From: Candidatus Heimdallarchaeum endolithica
GTDB lineage: Archaea; Asgardarchaeota; Heimdallarchaeia; Heimdallarchaeales; Heimdallarchaeaceae
Length of the DNA stretch: 64,000 nucleotides
NCBI GenBank assembly: GCA_021513715.1
Contig: CP084167.1
Coordinates: 1,814,571 to 1,878,570, forward strand
Reading direction: 5' to 3'
The translations under genes and the position numbers were made by a program. The notes under the pieces were generated by a model. The model was given only the letters and a program-made list of their open reading frames with translations, searched no databases and had not been told where the DNA came from. The first letter of the stretch is position 1. Every line of letters starts with the position of its first letter. Shown piece by piece: positions 44,395-53,330 of the stretch.

Positions 44395-44515
44395 ATATAT
44401 ATGTTCTAAAAAGATATACAATAAGTTTTTGCATAATTTTATTTTTTTGTTTCCTCAATAGTATTTTTCAAGTATTACATCGCTTTTTTTAAATTAGTGA
44501 GAATTGGGGGCTGAG

Positions 44516-45073
44516 ATGGGAAAGGATATCGAAGTCAAATTTAGAGACTATGAAGTATACAAGTTAAGTATCTGTGGGCCTGGACAAGCAGGAAAGACAA
44601 GTTTATGTAAAAGACTTGTTCATAATAAATTTACTAGAAATTATAAAGAAACTGTAGGCGCAGAATTTTTTAGTTATAGGTTTAATACAAAAAAAGGAAA
44701 AAATGTTGGTCTATTTTACGATTTTGCAGGACAACAGCGATTTGTAAGTGTGCGTAATGTTCTTTATTCAGGCACAGATGCTGCAGCAGTAGTGTTTGAT
44801 GTTACTAAAAGAGATTCTTTTCGTTCTGTTGCTCAATACATACGAGAATTGAGAAAAAAGCTAAAAGATGTTGAAATAACAATTGTTGGAAATAAAATTG
44901 ATTCTAAAAAAAGAGAGATTTCATTTAAAGATGCAAAGAGAATAGCAGAAAAGCTTGGATGTAAATACGTCGAAACCTCTGCTGCAACTGGTGAAGGATT
45001 GGGAGAATTTTTCAAAACATTGATACATTCTGCAATTTCATATAAGAAGAAAAAAGTAAGCGTTGCAGAATGA
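44516..45073 (+). CDS. Ras/Rab-like small GTPase (second)
   Basis: 185 residues. G1 GPGQAGKTS, switch I YKETVGAEF, G3 YDFAGQQRF, G4 GNKID, G5 ETSA. It has an N-terminal extension (GKDIEVKFRDYEVYK) and a basic C-terminal tail SYKKKKVSVAE without a prenylation Cys, so membrane contact could be electrostatic. ATG 44516 preferred over TTG 44504. It differs clearly from the 35255 GTPase, so it is not a recent duplicate. Confidence 0.92.
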   Translation: MGKDIEVKFRDYEVYKLSICGPGQAGKTSLCKRLVHNKFTRNYKETVGAEFFSYRFNTKKGKNVGLFYDFAGQQRFVSVRNVLYSGTDAAAVVFDVTKRDSFRSVAQYIRELRKKLKDVEITIVGNKIDSKKREISFKDAKRIAEKLGCKYVETSAATGEGLGEFFKTLIHSAISYKKKKVSVAE

Positions 45074-45175
45074 GAGATTATAATTACTAAAACTCTTCAT
45101 AATTTTTAATTCATTAGAAAGATCATCTTCACACAAATACTTTTTAAATTAAAAAATAACAAAAATTTGATTACT

Positions 45176-46030
45176 ATGAGTCATAAAATTTCAAAAGTTG
45201 CAGTTGTTGGAGCTGGAACAATGGGTGCTGGTATAGCACAAGTTCTAGCACAAAAAGGATTACATGTAGCATTGGTGGATATAAAACAGGAATTTATAGA
45301 TAAAGGTATTGAAAGAATTAAAAAATTTCTAACAAGATCTGTGGAAAAAGGCAAGATTTCAACTGAAGAGATGGAGAAAGCAATTTCCAACATATCACCT
45401 TATGTTAACCTTGAAGACGCAGTAGATGGCGTAGAACTAGTTATTGAAGCAATCGTAGAAAATGAAGAAATAAAGAAAGACCTTTTTAAAAAACTTGATA
45501 ATATTTGTTCTTCAGAAGTAATATTAGCAAGTAACACATCAGCTATAAGTATTACTACACTTAGTGAAGTAACAAACAGACCAGATAAAGTTCTAGGACT
45601 ACACTTTTTCAATCCTCCAGCGATCATGAAACTTGTAGAAATAATTAAGGGGAAAAAAACAAGTGAGGAAACTATCCAAAAAGCTATTGAATTCTGTGAA
45701 TATCTTGGAAAAACCCCAGTACCATCTAATGAAGCACCAGGATTTATTGTAAACAGGTTATTATGGAAATTCCTTAATGAGGCATACAAACTACTAGAAA
45801 ATAATGTAGCTTCAAAAGAAGGAATCGACCAAGCTGTTAAACTTGGATTAAACCATCCGATGGGTCCATTTGAACTAAGTGACTACATTGGCTTAGATGT
45901 AATGCTTAACATTGGAGATTATATTGCATCAAAGTTAGGTGATGAATATAAACCTAGTGAAATTCTAAGAAAACTTGTCGAACAAGGTAAACTAGGTAGA
46001 AAAACTGGAGAAGGTTTTTACAAATATTAA
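45176..46030 (+). CDS. 3-hydroxyacyl-CoA (3-hydroxybutyryl-CoA) dehydrogenase
   Basis: 284 residues. NAD-binding VAVVGAGTMGAGIAQ, ASNTSAISIT, GLHFFNPP (catalytic His), EAPGFIVNR and GLNHPMGPFELSDYIGLD. Oxidises 3-hydroxyacyl-CoA. ATG 45176 chosen over TTG 45167. With the thiolase (27346) it suggests fatty acid or butyrate-type metabolism. Confidence 0.94.
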   Translation: MSHKISKVAVVGAGTMGAGIAQVLAQKGLHVALVDIKQEFIDKGIERIKKFLTRSVEKGKISTEEMEKAISNISPYVNLEDAVDGVELVIEAIVENEEIKKDLFKKLDNICSSEVILASNTSAISITTLSEVTNRPDKVLGLHFFNPPAIMKLVEIIKGKKTSEETIQKAIEFCEYLGKTPVPSNEAPGFIVNRLLWKFLNEAYKLLENNVASKEGIDQAVKLGLNHPMGPFELSDYIGLDVMLNIGDYIASKLGDEYKPSEILRKLVEQGKLGRKTGEGFYKY

Positions 46031-46069
46031 ATTATTTCTTTTTTCTCTCAAGATAAGCTATAAGTCAAA

Positions 46070-46078
46070 CTTATATAG
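46070..46078 (+). promoter_or_regulatory. TATA box of tfb
   Basis: CTTATATAG is centred 24 bp before the ATG at 46098, so transcription should begin at or next to the start codon, giving a leaderless mRNA. Confidence 0.55.
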
Positions 46079-46097
46079 TGGTCAGTTTTATATATCA

Positions 46098-47054
46098 ATG
46101 AAGTATATGCCCTACGATACCATTAACATATCTGGCGAAAATAAGAAAGCATTACGACGTTGTCCAGATTGCAACAGTACAAAATTAAATTTTGATTCCC
46201 AGCGAGGAGAAACAAGTTGTGCTATGTGTGGTCTTGTAATTGAAGAAGGATTTATAGATACAAGTCAAGAGTGGCGGGCATATAATCATGATCAATTTGA
46301 GAAGCGAGCGAGAACAGGTTCTCCGAAAAACTTGCTAACTTATGATAATTATGGCACTGTAATTAGTTATTCAAACAAAGATATTTTTGGTAATAAGATC
46401 TCAGTTAAAAAAGCAAGCCAAATGTTTCGCCTTAGAACATTACAAAGGAGAGCTGTCTTTCAATATGGAACAGAGAGAAATCTATTATTTGCACTAAGTG
46501 AAATCAAACGAATAGGAAGCCAATTAAATCTTCCACAAAAGATTCAAGAAACTGGTTCTATAATATATCGTAAAATTCTAAAAACAGGATTGATTAGAGG
46601 TAGATCTACTGAATCTTTAGTTGCAGCAAGCGTATATTTAGCTTGTAGGTTGAATAAACAACCAGAGACACTAGATGATGTAGCAAAAAAAACGAGATTA
46701 TCTCGCAAAAAATTGGCAAGAAATTATCGCTTATTGTTAAAAAACCTTGATATAAAAATTCCTCTTGCTACTCCAGACACAAAATTAGAAAAATATGCTA
46801 GCATTCTTAATTTTCCTCCAGAAGTAGTTAATGAGGCTAAAGACATATTAATTAAAGCAAAAGAAAAGAAGATTACTGTAGGTAAAAACCCTAATTCACT
46901 TGTTGCTGCTGCTTTATACATATCTGCTATTAAAAACGGACATACCTGTGCTCAAAAAACTATTTCAGAAGTATGCCAGATCACCGAAGTAACATTAAGA
47001 AATAGGTATAAACAATTTCTTAAGACATTAAAAATTAAGATTGTACTAAAATAG
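46098..47054 (+). CDS. tfb: Transcription initiation factor TFB
   Basis: 318 residues. Zinc ribbon CPDCNSTKLNFDSQRGETSCAMCG, B-finger/linker (DTSQEWRAYNHDQFEKRARTGSP) and two cyclin folds ending LRNRYKQFLKTLKIKI. TFIIB homologue, recruits RNA polymerase to TBP-DNA. ATG 46107 is a second possible start. Confidence 0.96.
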   Translation: MKYMPYDTINISGENKKALRRCPDCNSTKLNFDSQRGETSCAMCGLVIEEGFIDTSQEWRAYNHDQFEKRARTGSPKNLLTYDNYGTVISYSNKDIFGNKISVKKASQMFRLRTLQRRAVFQYGTERNLLFALSEIKRIGSQLNLPQKIQETGSIIYRKILKTGLIRGRSTESLVAASVYLACRLNKQPETLDDVAKKTRLSRKKLARNYRLLLKNLDIKIPLATPDTKLEKYASILNFPPEVVNEAKDILIKAKEKKITVGKNPNSLVAAALYISAIKNGHTCAQKTISEVCQITEVTLRNRYKQFLKTLKIKIVLK

Positions 47055-47151
47055 CATTTTTTTAGTAAATAGATTTTTAAGAAGTAAAATTGTAAAAACC
47101 ATATAAAGTAGAGTTTTTATAATCAATTATTTTTATTACTCAGTGAGTATA

Positions 47152-47481
47152 ATGAGTCTAAAAGAACGATTAGAGCAATTTGCACAGGAAATGAAAGATT
47201 GGGAAACTCGAAAAACATCCATAATGGGAGTCGAAATTGCAAAACTTCCTTCAAAAGGAGGAGATTTAAATCTCGCTCTAAAAGTAGTTCCGACTGATGA
47301 GGAAGGAAAACCACTTAAAAGAAAGGGCGTTTTTATAACTAGTTTAGAACAATGGGATTCTATGAGACGTATCTTTAATGATGAAAAGGCTACAGAACTT
47401 ATAGAAAACATAGAAAAAATGAAACAAAGAAGAGAGATAAAGGAAGATAAAGAGGATACTGAAGAAGTATTTGAACTATAA
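47152..47481 (+). CDS. Conserved hypothetical protein
   Basis: 109 residues from ATG 47152. Helix (KERLEQFAQEMKDWETRK), beta segment (GDLNLALKVVPTDEEGKPLKRKGVFI), then a charged C-terminal helix. No known family. Same strand as tfb and 24 bp before the nucleotidyltransferase, perhaps in its operon. Confidence 0.55.
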   Translation: MSLKERLEQFAQEMKDWETRKTSIMGVEIAKLPSKGGDLNLALKVVPTDEEGKPLKRKGVFITSLEQWDSMRRIFNDEKATELIENIEKMKQRREIKEDKEDTEEVFEL

Positions 47482-47505
47482 TTCTCTTTTTCTTGAGGGT
47501 TTTAA

Positions 47506-48807
47506 ATGAAAGCTGTTATTCTCGCTGCAGGAAAAGGAGAAAGGCTAAGACCTTTAACAGAAACTACTCCAAAACCCATGTTAAAGCTTTTAGGAAAAAC
47601 TATTATTGAACGGCAGTTTCTAGCTTTGACTAAAGCTGGAGTAAAAGAATTCATTATTGTCACAAATTACATGGAAGAAAAAATACAAGAGCATATTGCG
47701 TCAATAGCCCCACCACATACTTCTATAATTTTTGTTCATCAAGAGAACGTAAGAGGAACAGCCGATGCATTTCTAAGTGTAAAAAGTTATCTTGATGATG
47801 ATTTCTTTATAGGTTTAAATGGAGATTGTGTTTACTCTCCTCAAATTATAGAAAAGGCAATAGATGTTCTAAAGGAGAAAAAAATTGGTTTAGGAGGAAA
47901 GCTAGTAAAGGACACACACAACTACGGAATAATTCAGTTAGATGATAAATATCCTACTGCAATCATAGAGAAACCTCCAAAGGGAGAGATAGAAGAAGGC
48001 TATGCAAATATCGGTATTTATGTATTACCAACTGAAATAATCAATATTCTAGAAGAAATGATTAAACAAAAGGAAATCTCCCCAAGAGGAGAATATGAAT
48101 TTCCAACAGCCATAAACAAGCTTATTTCCCATGGTGACTACAAAACTGCATTAATAAAGGTGGAAGAAAAAGATTATTGGTTTGATATTGGATTACCGTG
48201 GACTTTACTAGAAGCTAATCAAAAACTCCTTTCTTTATGTGACGAAGAAAAAGAAGGAAAAATAGAAAATAATGTTCACATTGAAGGAAAAGTGATCATA
48301 AAAAAGGGTGCTATTATTAGAAGTGGTGTATATTTACAAGGTCCAGTATTCATTGATGAAGGAGCAGACATTGGACCAAATTGCTACATACGGAAATACA
48401 CTTACTTAGGAAAAAACACTAGAATAGGGAATGCTTGTGAAGTGAAAAATTCGATCATTTACGACGGAACACATGCTGGGCACTTATCCTATATAGGAGA
48501 TAGTATAATTGGAGAAAATTCTAATTTTGGGGCAGGAACAATTACTGCCAACTTAAGACTAGACGATAGAACGGTTAAAATGATTATCAAAAACGAGAGA
48601 ATCGATAGCCAAAGAAGAAAACTTGGAGCAATCATAGGCAACAATGTAAAAACAGGTATTGGGGCATTATTTATGCCTGGTGTAAAAATAGGACATGACA
48701 CATGGATCGGAGCAGGAACAATCGTAAATGAAGACGTAGAATCTAAAATGATATATTATTCAAAACCTAAAAACATACAAAAAGGAAAAGAAACTAATGT
48801 TGGTTAG
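47506..48807 (+). CDS. Sugar-1-phosphate nucleotidylyltransferase/acyltransferase (GlmU-like)
   Basis: 433 residues. N-terminal Rossmann-type nucleotidyltransferase (VILAAGKGERLRPLTETTPKPM, NGDCVYSP) and C-terminal left-handed beta helix of hexapeptide repeats (from about residue 255). Archaeal GlmU-like proteins activate GlcNAc-1-P or glucose-1-P to UDP or dTDP sugar; precise sugar not determinable. It could feed the GlcNAc-1-P transferase at 3520. Overlaps the next gene by 11 bp. Confidence 0.88.
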   Translation: MKAVILAAGKGERLRPLTETTPKPMLKLLGKTIIERQFLALTKAGVKEFIIVTNYMEEKIQEHIASIAPPHTSIIFVHQENVRGTADAFLSVKSYLDDDFFIGLNGDCVYSPQIIEKAIDVLKEKKIGLGGKLVKDTHNYGIIQLDDKYPTAIIEKPPKGEIEEGYANIGIYVLPTEIINILEEMIKQKEISPRGEYEFPTAINKLISHGDYKTALIKVEEKDYWFDIGLPWTLLEANQKLLSLCDEEKEGKIENNVHIEGKVIIKKGAIIRSGVYLQGPVFIDEGADIGPNCYIRKYTYLGKNTRIGNACEVKNSIIYDGTHAGHLSYIGDSIIGENSNFGAGTITANLRLDDRTVKMIIKNERIDSQRRKLGAIIGNNVKTGIGALFMPGVKIGHDTWIGAGTIVNEDVESKMIYYSKPKNIQKGKETNVG

Positions 48808-50407
48808 AGAACAAAACGCAATAAAGAAAGAGTGGAATGAGGAAAAAATCAAAATTGGCTTGGTTTATCCTCAAACTTATCGCGTGGCTATGACCTCATT
48901 AGCGATACAATTACTTTATTTTCTTTTCAATAGTTGGGATAATTTCATCTGCGAAAGAATATTTAAACCCTTAAACCCTACTCAAACCCCTTATTCTTTA
49001 GAAAATCAGAAAAATATGAAAGATTTTGATATTATAGCTATTTCATGTCAATTTGAATTTGATTATATTTATGCAATAGAGATGCTTCAAAAAGCGGGGA
49101 TAGAACCTGATGTGAGGAAAAGAAAAGAAAGTGACCCTCTAATTATGATAGGAGGACCATCTGTAACCGTAAACCCCTTCCCTATATTGTTTGTACCTGA
49201 TATCTTTTTTTTAGGAGATTTTGAACCAGTTGAAAATCTATTTAGAAACGCACTCAGTGAACAGTCAAAGAAATTAAGAATTGAATCACTTCTAGATGTT
49301 CCTGGGGTCATCAGTTTTGATTATTCTTATGACAAAAATGGTAAATGGATTGGACAAAAAGTTCAATCAGTAAAGATTAAAGATTTCTCAAAGACTTTTT
49401 ACCCTATAAAGCAAATTATTCCTGAAAATGTTCAAGGAACAAAAAATGAACCAGTATTTGGGAAAGCATATTATTTGGAAACTGATAGAGGATGCAACCA
49501 AAGATGTAACTTTTGTATGGTTGGACATTGTCGCTTTCCTAGAGTTGGTAGAACACTTGAACAATTAACTAAAATTATAGATCTTGCTTCAGAGCAAAAT
49601 GATTTTGATAAAGTTATAATTTACGGGAGTGCAGTAGCGCAATCAGGAAATTTGGACAAATTATTGGAGCATATTGTTAATTTGGGATACGAAGTCTCTT
49701 GTTCTTCATTTAGAGCCGACTATATAACAGAGGAATTACTTACAATTTTAAAGAACGGTGGACAAAGAACTTTAACTTTAGCTCCAGAAACAGGAGATGA
49801 AGAATTAAGATTAGACATAAATAAAATCATGTACGATGAAGATATTTTTAATGCCATTGATATTGCATGGAAAACAGGATTTAGGAAATTAAAATTGTAC
49901 ATGATCTATGGTTTCCCCTTTGAAGATGAAATAGTAGAACAGAGAAATATTGACTTTGTTAAAAACATAAGAAAAAAATATTTTCCCACTGGAAAAATTT
50001 CTGTTTCAATTAACCAACTTATTTCTAAAGCAAACACACCTTTCCAATTCGCACCGATGCTCACAATTAAAGAATCCAAGATGAAGCAACAAAAGTATAA
50101 GAAAGAAATTTACCAAATCAAAAACACCTCTCCCGGTTTCTTTGAACCAGAGTGGGCAGCAATACAAAAAATACTCTCATTAAGAGATCAAGTTTACCTT
50201 CCATTTTTATTAGAGATAGCACAATTGAAGAATAGTATTGGTAACTGGAAGAGATTATTAAAGAAAAATAATAACAGCTTTGATAAAGAATTACTCTGGC
50301 ATCCAGAAATAAAAGATGAACTGCCTTGGGACAACATAACACACAATTTGTCCAAAAAAACAGTAGTAGCAGCATATCTAAAATATATGGACAAAAGAGC
50401 AAAATAG
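48797..50407 (+). CDS. B12-binding radical SAM protein
   Basis: 536 residues. N-terminal cobalamin-binding-like domain (IKIGLVYPQTYRVAM, DIIAISCQFEFDYIYAIEML, LIMIGGPSVTVNP), then radical SAM CNQRCNFC with TDRG before it and APETGDEELR after it. An archaeal COG1032 protein; likely a methyltransferase or methylthiotransferase-like enzyme but the substrate is unknown. Translationally coupled with the preceding gene. Confidence 0.85.
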   Translation: MLVREQNAIKKEWNEEKIKIGLVYPQTYRVAMTSLAIQLLYFLFNSWDNFICERIFKPLNPTQTPYSLENQKNMKDFDIIAISCQFEFDYIYAIEMLQKAGIEPDVRKRKESDPLIMIGGPSVTVNPFPILFVPDIFFLGDFEPVENLFRNALSEQSKKLRIESLLDVPGVISFDYSYDKNGKWIGQKVQSVKIKDFSKTFYPIKQIIPENVQGTKNEPVFGKAYYLETDRGCNQRCNFCMVGHCRFPRVGRTLEQLTKIIDLASEQNDFDKVIIYGSAVAQSGNLDKLLEHIVNLGYEVSCSSFRADYITEELLTILKNGGQRTLTLAPETGDEELRLDINKIMYDEDIFNAIDIAWKTGFRKLKLYMIYGFPFEDEIVEQRNIDFVKNIRKKYFPTGKISVSINQLISKANTPFQFAPMLTIKESKMKQQKYKKEIYQIKNTSPGFFEPEWAAIQKILSLRDQVYLPFLLEIAQLKNSIGNWKRLLKKNNNSFDKELLWHPEIKDELPWDNITHNLSKKTVVAAYLKYMDKRAK

Positions 50408-50520
50408 TAAATAGAGCAAGCATAGAACTTTTTCGAGAGCAAGATTAGCTAATCACTTTTTACAAAAATCAAGTGGATAGCAAAGCAGATGTTTATAAAG
50501 AGAATGTGTACCTTGCATTA

Positions 50521-50590
50521 AGGTGTAGTTATCAGATGGGTGTCTTTACAAGAAGCACCTATCTTTTAGGCAGAGGAAGTCACCTTTTTG
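50521..50590 (+). ncRNA. Small structured RNA candidate
   Basis: TATA box TTTATAAAG (50492-50500) predicts a start near 50522. From there AGGTG (50521-50525) pairs with CACCT (50581-50585), enclosing a long hairpin GATGGGTGTCTT/AAGA-ag-CACCTATC (50535-50563). T5 (50585-50589) follows directly, as in an archaeal terminator. The 70-nt size suggested tRNA, but T-arm and anticodon arm are lacking. It precedes the rps13 operon. Confidence 0.5.
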
Positions 50591-50720
50591 TCTACTGGAG
50601 AAACAAAAATTATTCTCTCTTAAGGTAATATTTAAAAAAATACTCTATTCGTTTCTTTTAGAGGATAAAAAGACAGTATAACAAATCAATAATTCGTCGG
50701 TTTATCCATTGAAACGCGAA

Positions 50721-50770
50721 GCTCGATTAATAATATCATTAATGTCGAGCGCCACGAAGAAAGATCGTGG
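50721..50770 (+). promoter_or_regulatory. Tandem hairpins in rps13 leader
   Basis: GCTCGATTAAT (50721-50731) pairs with ATTAAT-gt-CGAGC (50738-50750), an 11-bp stem. A second hairpin, CCACG (50752-50756)/CGTGG (50766-50770), contains the GTG at 50767. They may control translation of the rps13-rps4-rps11 operon. The rest of the 50408-50766 gap holds the ncRNA candidate and a weak GAGAA/TTCTC hairpin. Confidence 0.45.
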
Positions 50771-50784
50771 GATCAAAAAAAAAG

Positions 50785-51249
50785 GTGATAAAGATTTCGC
50801 ATGAATCTGGATTTAGGTATTTAGTACGTGTAATGAGCACAGATATAAAAGGTGATTTACCAATCCATTTAGGATTGACAAGAATAAAGGGAGTTAACAG
50901 GCGATTAGCAACTCTCATTGCTAATAAACTTGAAATCTCTTTAGATACTAGAATTGGGACGCTTACTGAAAAATCAATTAAAGACATTGAAGCTATTTTG
51001 GCGAACCCATTAGAATATAATATTCCTCCTTATCTTTTAAATCGTCGAAAAGATCGTTTTTCTGGTGAGGACAGGCATATTACAGAAGCACAACTAGTTT
51101 TAACTACCAAACAAGATATTGAACGGTATATTAGAACTCGTTCTCGCCGTGGAATTAGACACCAATATGGTTTGAAGGTCCGAGGACAACGAACTAGAAC
51201 CCATGGTAAGAAGGGTACCACCGTAGGTGTGTCAAAGAAGAAGAAATAG
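50785..51249 (+). CDS. rps13: Ribosomal protein S13 (uS13)
   Basis: 154 residues from GTG 50785, which fits the family N-terminus (short lead before FRYLVRVMSTDIKGDLPIHLGLTRIKGV). In-frame GTG 50767 is the alternative and would add six residues. H2TH region and basic tail THGKKGTTVGVSKKKK as in archaeal S13. First gene of the operon S13-S4-S11. Confidence 0.93.
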   Translation: MIKISHESGFRYLVRVMSTDIKGDLPIHLGLTRIKGVNRRLATLIANKLEISLDTRIGTLTEKSIKDIEAILANPLEYNIPPYLLNRRKDRFSGEDRHITEAQLVLTTKQDIERYIRTRSRRGIRHQYGLKVRGQRTRTHGKKGTTVGVSKKKK

Positions 51250-51263
51250 AGAAGGTGTAGATA

Positions 51264-51905
51264 ATGGGTGGAATTCGTAGACACAGAAAGAAGATTGTAA
51301 CTCCTGGTCATCCTTATGACAGTGAGAGATTAATAAATGAGCTTGTATTTGTTGGAGAATATGGTCTCAGAAATAAGAAAGAATTGTGGAAAGCTAGAAC
51401 TATTCTTTCTACAGCTAGAGCTCAAGCTAGAAAGCTCTTAGCTCAACCAGCTGAAATTCGAGAACAAAGAGAAAAAGAGTTGCTTTCAAGATTAACTCGT
51501 TTAGGTTTACTCCCTCCTGGAGCAGATTTAGATACTGTTCTAGCTCTTGATGTTAGATCAGTACTTAATCGTCGGTTACAAACTATTGTATTTAACAAAG
51601 GTTTAGCTCGTTCTCCTTATCAAGCTAGGCAATTTGTTGTTCATAGACATATTGCTTTAAATGGTAGAGTAGTAACTTCTCCTGGAAGACTAATTACTGT
51701 TGAGGAAGAAGATTTAATTTCTTATGCTCCTCGTTCACCCCTCAACAGAGATGATCATCCAGCAAAACCTCAAGCAACTCCAGTTTTTGAAGAGCCAAAG
51801 GGAAAAACTAAACCTGGTAGATCTAAAGATAATGCAAAAAGCCAAGAAAATGAAGGACCAGAAAAAGTTGAGGAAGTAGAGGTTCTAGAAGAAATTGAAG
51901 GATAA
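51264..51905 (+). CDS. rps4: Ribosomal protein S4 (uS4)
   Basis: 213 residues. S4 RNA-binding domain (VLNRRLQTIVFNKGLARSPYQARQFVVHRHIALNGRVVTSPG). Archaeal S4 with a C-terminal acidic/low-complexity tail of about 50 residues (from residue 160) not typical of short archaeal forms. 14 bp after rps13. Confidence 0.97.
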   Translation: MGGIRRHRKKIVTPGHPYDSERLINELVFVGEYGLRNKKELWKARTILSTARAQARKLLAQPAEIREQREKELLSRLTRLGLLPPGADLDTVLALDVRSVLNRRLQTIVFNKGLARSPYQARQFVVHRHIALNGRVVTSPGRLITVEEEDLISYAPRSPLNRDDHPAKPQATPVFEEPKGKTKPGRSKDNAKSQENEGPEKVEEVEVLEEIEG

Positions 51906-51924
51906 AGGAGTCAAGGTGTAAGAA

Positions 51925-52320
51925 ATGAGTAAGAGAAATATCAAATTTGGGATAGCTCACATTTACAGCAGCTATAATGACACAATTGTTCACATAACTG
52001 ATCTATCAGGAGCAGAAACTTTTAGTAGAAAAAGTGGAGGGATGTTTGTAAAAGCAGATAGAAACGAGTCCAGTCCATACGCTGCAATGAAAGCCGCTAG
52101 TGAAGCAGCTAATGAAGCAATGGATAAAGGAATAACTGGTTTATATGTCAGATACAGAGCTCCTGGTGGTCATAAAAACAGAACTCCAGGACCAGGAGTT
52201 CAAGCTGCATTAAGAGCTTTAAAAAGAGCAGGAATGCGAATAGTTAGATTAGAAGATGTTACTCCTCTTCCAACGGATGGTACCAGAAGAAAAGGTGGCC
52301 GTCGAGGAAGAAGAATGTAA
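51925..52320 (+). CDS. rps11: Ribosomal protein S11 (uS11)
   Basis: 131 residues. [44 protein letters not shown] and [18 protein letters not shown] are the uS11 signatures. Ends the operon; the usual following rpoD gene is absent here. Confidence 0.97.
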   Translation: MSKRNIKFGIAHIYSSYNDTIVHITDLSGAETFSRKSGGMFVKADRNESSPYAAMKAASEAANEAMDKGITGLYVRYRAPGGHKNRTPGPGVQAALRALKRAGMRIVRLEDVTPLPTDGTRRKGGRRGRRM

Positions 52321-52420
52321 ACTTTTTTCTTTTCTCTTTTTTATTTATTGAAAAATAGAAATATTGCTCTAACAAGAATATTTTCTAAAAATTTATTATT
52401 TAGCTTTTGCTATCACCATT

Positions 52421-53302
52421 ATGAGTTTTCTAAATATAAATAATGATTGCATTTTATGTGGTCGATGTGTAGATATTTGCCCTAGATACATTTTCCAAAT
52501 TGATAAAGCAAAATCTAAGAAAGTGATGATTAATGAAAATATTCAATATTGCCACGATTGTGGGCATTGTATTGCAATATGTCCCAAAGATGCAATAATT
52601 AATACTAGAATGGGAGATAATTTAGAGGTAGATTTTCCGTTAGTTCCTTCAAGTATTGATTATGAAAAAGCTTTATCTTTTATTCGCATAAGAAGATCAA
52701 TAAGGAAATTTAAATCTGAACCTATCTCTGAAGAAAAGATTAAGCAACTTTTGGAATTTGGAAGATTTGCCCCTACTGGCCACAACACCAACGCAGTTGA
52801 GTATACAATAGTTGTTGGAAGAAACAAAGTTGATCTTTTATGGAAAGAAACAGTTCAATTAATGAAAGAAGTGATATGCAAAATTAACAATCCATTTTGG
52901 GTTGCAATGGCTTATCTACTCGGAAAAAAGAATTTTATAAAAGAAGCTAAAAAAAATGAATATAGATTAAAAAGCCATATCACTAACTTTGAGAATAAAA
53001 GAGATACAATTTTTCATGGAGCACCTATGTTGATTTTACTGCATGCAGGAAAGAAAGCTGCAAGCCCAATTGAAGATTGTGCAATAGCTTCTGAGAACAT
53101 TATGCTAGGAGCGAGTACATTAGGATTAGGAGCAACAATTATTGGTTACTTTATTAGAGCGTGGAAATACTCAAAAAAAATAAAAAGACTTGTAAACCTA
53201 CCGGAAAACCATATACTTTATTCCTGTTTAAGTGTGGGTATTCCAGCTTATAATTTCAGAAGACTGGTCCCACGACCAGAACCAAAAATTTCCTTTATAT
53301 AG
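52421..53302 (+). CDS. Ferredoxin-nitroreductase fusion
   Basis: 293 residues. N-terminal 2[4Fe-4S] ferredoxin: CILCGRCVDICP and CHDCGHCIAICP. Nitroreductase domain from residue about 85 (IRRSIRKFKSEPISEEKIKQLLE, FGRFAPTGHNTNAVEY, GLGATIIGYF). FMN-dependent oxidoreductase; electrons likely pass from ferredoxin clusters to FMN. Substrate unknown. Confidence 0.92.
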   Translation: MSFLNINNDCILCGRCVDICPRYIFQIDKAKSKKVMINENIQYCHDCGHCIAICPKDAIINTRMGDNLEVDFPLVPSSIDYEKALSFIRIRRSIRKFKSEPISEEKIKQLLEFGRFAPTGHNTNAVEYTIVVGRNKVDLLWKETVQLMKEVICKINNPFWVAMAYLLGKKNFIKEAKKNEYRLKSHITNFENKRDTIFHGAPMLILLHAGKKAASPIEDCAIASENIMLGASTLGLGATIIGYFIRAWKYSKKIKRLVNLPENHILYSCLSVGIPAYNFRRLVPRPEPKISFI

Positions 53303-53330
53303 GTTATAAGATAAAAATAATAAAATATTG

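Noticed and set aside
50519..50590. tRNA gene
   Set aside because: Acceptor-like ends pair, but the interior is one long hairpin without T or anticodon arms.
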